In this document: positions 62,753-64,000 of the stretch, in pieces
Numbering within the stretch: the first letter of the stretch is position 1
Layout: each line of letters opens with the position of its first letter
Assembly (NCBI RefSeq): GCF_023716485.1
Contig: NZ_CP092418.1
Coordinates: forward strand, 4,310,501 to 4,374,500
DNA: 64,000 bases
Direction: 5' to 3'
Source of the DNA: Microbulbifer variabilis
GTDB lineage: Bacteria > Pseudomonadota > Gammaproteobacteria > Pseudomonadales > Cellvibrionaceae
Program-made: the position numbers and the translations under genes
Notes under the pieces: generated by a model
What the model saw: only the letters and a program-made list of their open reading frames with translations
Told to the model about the DNA's origin: nothing
The model's database searches: none

Positions 62753-64000
62753 CTTTCAAATCAGGCATCAGACTCTCAATTTCATCCAGCAGACGTCGTA
62801 AAGCGCCACTATTTTCCTGTGCCACCACTCTGGCATTCTGCCCTGCAGCCATACGTTGGCGATCATTTTTCAACCAAAGACCCAGCTGTTCAGCTATGCT
62901 CGCTGCATCTTCGGCAATCACCATGCCGCCAGCATCCTTTAGCAATTGGGCAACTGTGGAAAAGTTATGCAGGAAAGGCCCGCATACCACCGGGACCCCC
63001 CAGGCTGCTGGCTCAATCATATTGTGTCCGCCCACAGGAACCAGGCTGCCACCCACAAAGGCCATATCACTAGCGCCAAAGAAGCGCAGCAGCTCTCCCA
63101 TCGTATCCCCCAGGAGTATTTGATCACAGACAGATGGCGCCCGCCCTTCACTGCGCCTAACCACCTGGAAGCCCCTTTCCTGACAGAGCCGTGCAACACT
63201 TTCAAAGCGCTGTGGGTGTCGGGGAACCAACACCAGCAGTAAATTTTCACTGGTCTTTAGCAATGCCCGGTAGGCATCCAGAATAATTTCATCCTCACCG
63301 GCATGGGTACTGGCAGCCAGCCACACCTTGCGCTCCTCAGGCCCACGCCACTGGTGAGCCAGGGCCTGGGCCTCACTAACCAACCCTAAACCGATATCCA
63401 GATCGAACTTGATATTGCCACTGGCCAGCACCCGCGGCGCCGGCAAGCCCAACTCTACAAAGCGTTGAGCATCCACATCATACTGAGCGACGACCTTATC
63501 CAGATTTGCCAGCATTGATTGGGTAAATCTTGGAAACTTTCCATAGCCGCGCGCAGATTTCTCGCTGAGCCGAGCGTTGGCCAGCAGCGTCGGTATATTG
63601 CGCTTTCTGCAAAAGTGCAGGAGATTCGGCCACAATTCAGTTTCCACAATGACAAGCATATTCGGACGTAAAGCCTGCAGGAATGGCGTCAGACACTCTG
63701 GCAGGTCGTAAGGCAGGTAGTAATGCAGTAAACGGCCGCCAAGAATAGGGCGCAGCGCCTCAGTCACCCGCTCAGAACCTGTGGGGGTGCTCGTCGTCAC
63801 CAGCCACTGCCACTGAGGGTAGCGAGCCGCCAGCTGGGTAATCACCGGTATCGCCGCCAGCGTTTCCCCCACAGACACTGAGTGCACCCAGAGTAAAGGC
63901 GCAGAACTAAGGCGCTTCGGCACTTTTCCCAGGCGCTCAGCCAGGCGCAGCCGATACTCGGGCTGGCTGCGGCCACGCCACCACAGACGCAGCAAAATAA
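62745..64000 (-). CDS. waaA: 3-deoxy-D-manno-octulosonic acid transferase (partial)
   Basis: At least 417 codons, open at the right edge (the codons at 63993-63998 continue the frame as I-L-L), so the first residues, probably the membrane anchor, are outside the window. WaaA (KdtA) transfers Kdo from CMP-Kdo to lipid IVA in lipopolysaccharide synthesis at the inner membrane. Visible parts: LRLWWRGRSQPEYRLRLAERLG, WVHSVSVGETLAA (with the catalytic glutamate in VGE), IVETELWPNLLHFCRKRNIP, NARLSEKSARGY and VGGSLVPVGGHNMIEPAAWG. It is a GT30 enzyme. The pair tolC-waaA is common in Pseudomonas-like gammaproteobacteria. Confidence 0.93.
   Translation of the reverse strand, partial: ILLRLWWRGRSQPEYRLRLAERLGKVPKRLSSAPLLWVHSVSVGETLAAIPVITQLAARYPQWQWLVTTSTPTGSERVTEALRPILGGRLLHYYLPYDLPECLTPFLQALRPNMLVIVETELWPNLLHFCRKRNIPTLLANARLSEKSARGYGKFPRFTQSMLANLDKVVAQYDVDAQRFVELGLPAPRVLASGNIKFDLDIGLGLVSEAQALAHQWRGPEERKVWLAASTHAGEDEIILDAYRALLKTSENLLLVLVPRHPQRFESVARLCQERGFQVVRRSEGRAPSVCDQILLGDTMGELLRFFGASDMAFVGGSLVPVGGHNMIEPAAWGVPVVCGPFLHNFSTVAQLLKDAGGMVIAEDAASIAEQLGLWLKNDRQRMAAGQNARVVAQENSGALRRLLDEIESLMPDLKDQ

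Overview
The window is chromosomal DNA from a Gram-negative gammaproteobacterium. LetA/LetB-, TolC- and WaaA-type envelope genes and the block nudF-yqiB-cpdA-yqiA-parE are arranged as in that class. The valine-degradation genes mmsA-mmsB, the many secreted PKD, FG-GAP, TSP3 and dockerin proteins and the moderate GC content suggest a marine Cellvibrionales-like bacterium (for example a Microbulbifer relative). That placement is an inference from gene content only.

Layout. 1-2.7 kb: the 5' end of glucokinase, small DUF1272 and cupin proteins, and a TetR regulator. 2.7-7.1 kb: an envelope operon of RND/MMPL exporter, LolA-like periplasmic protein and outer-membrane barrel, ending at a strong terminator. 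7.9-16.9 kb: a secreted M20 amidohydrolase, a secreted FG-GAP/PKD protein, an RhlE-type helicase, a GNAT acetyltransferase, a lipoprotein alpha/beta hydrolase and an unknown secreted protein. 17.3-21.6 kb: mmsA-mmsB, then an SDR gene divergent from a LysR regulator. 21.6-24.4 kb: small membrane or exported proteins, one with a phospholipase-A2-like motif.

24,464-48,248 is a complete Tn7-like transposon of 23,785 bp. Its ends are TGTGCATTGTAGG and (inverted) TGTAAATTGTAGG, it is flanked by a perfect 5-bp duplication GGCTT, and each end carries three sites fitting AGG-N7-TATAAA. It is inserted so that the duplication overlaps the parE stop codon, leaving parE intact. The tnsA-tnsB-tnsC genes lie at the parE-proximal end, followed by a TnsD-like TniQ protein with a C-terminal DNA-binding region and a second, shorter TniQ. 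No cas genes, CRISPR array or tnsE are visible. The cargo is one co-oriented operon: a small membrane-anchored protein, a 3,194-residue secreted protein (RHS-type N-terminus, YD repeats, TSP3 repeats, PQQ-type propeller, Ig-like tail), two TSP3/dockerin-type exported proteins, a lipoprotein, a short RHS-core protein with an unidentified C-terminal domain (probable toxin), its probable immunity gene, and a broken duplicate of the lipoprotein gene. The YD-repeat shell and the toxin-bearing RHS core are on separate polypeptides.

48.2-64 kb is conserved housekeeping DNA: parE, yqiA, a lipoprotein, cpdA, yqiB, nudF, two glycosyltransferases, a DUF4136 lipoprotein, letB with six MCE domains, letA split into two genes, tolC, and waaA running off the window.
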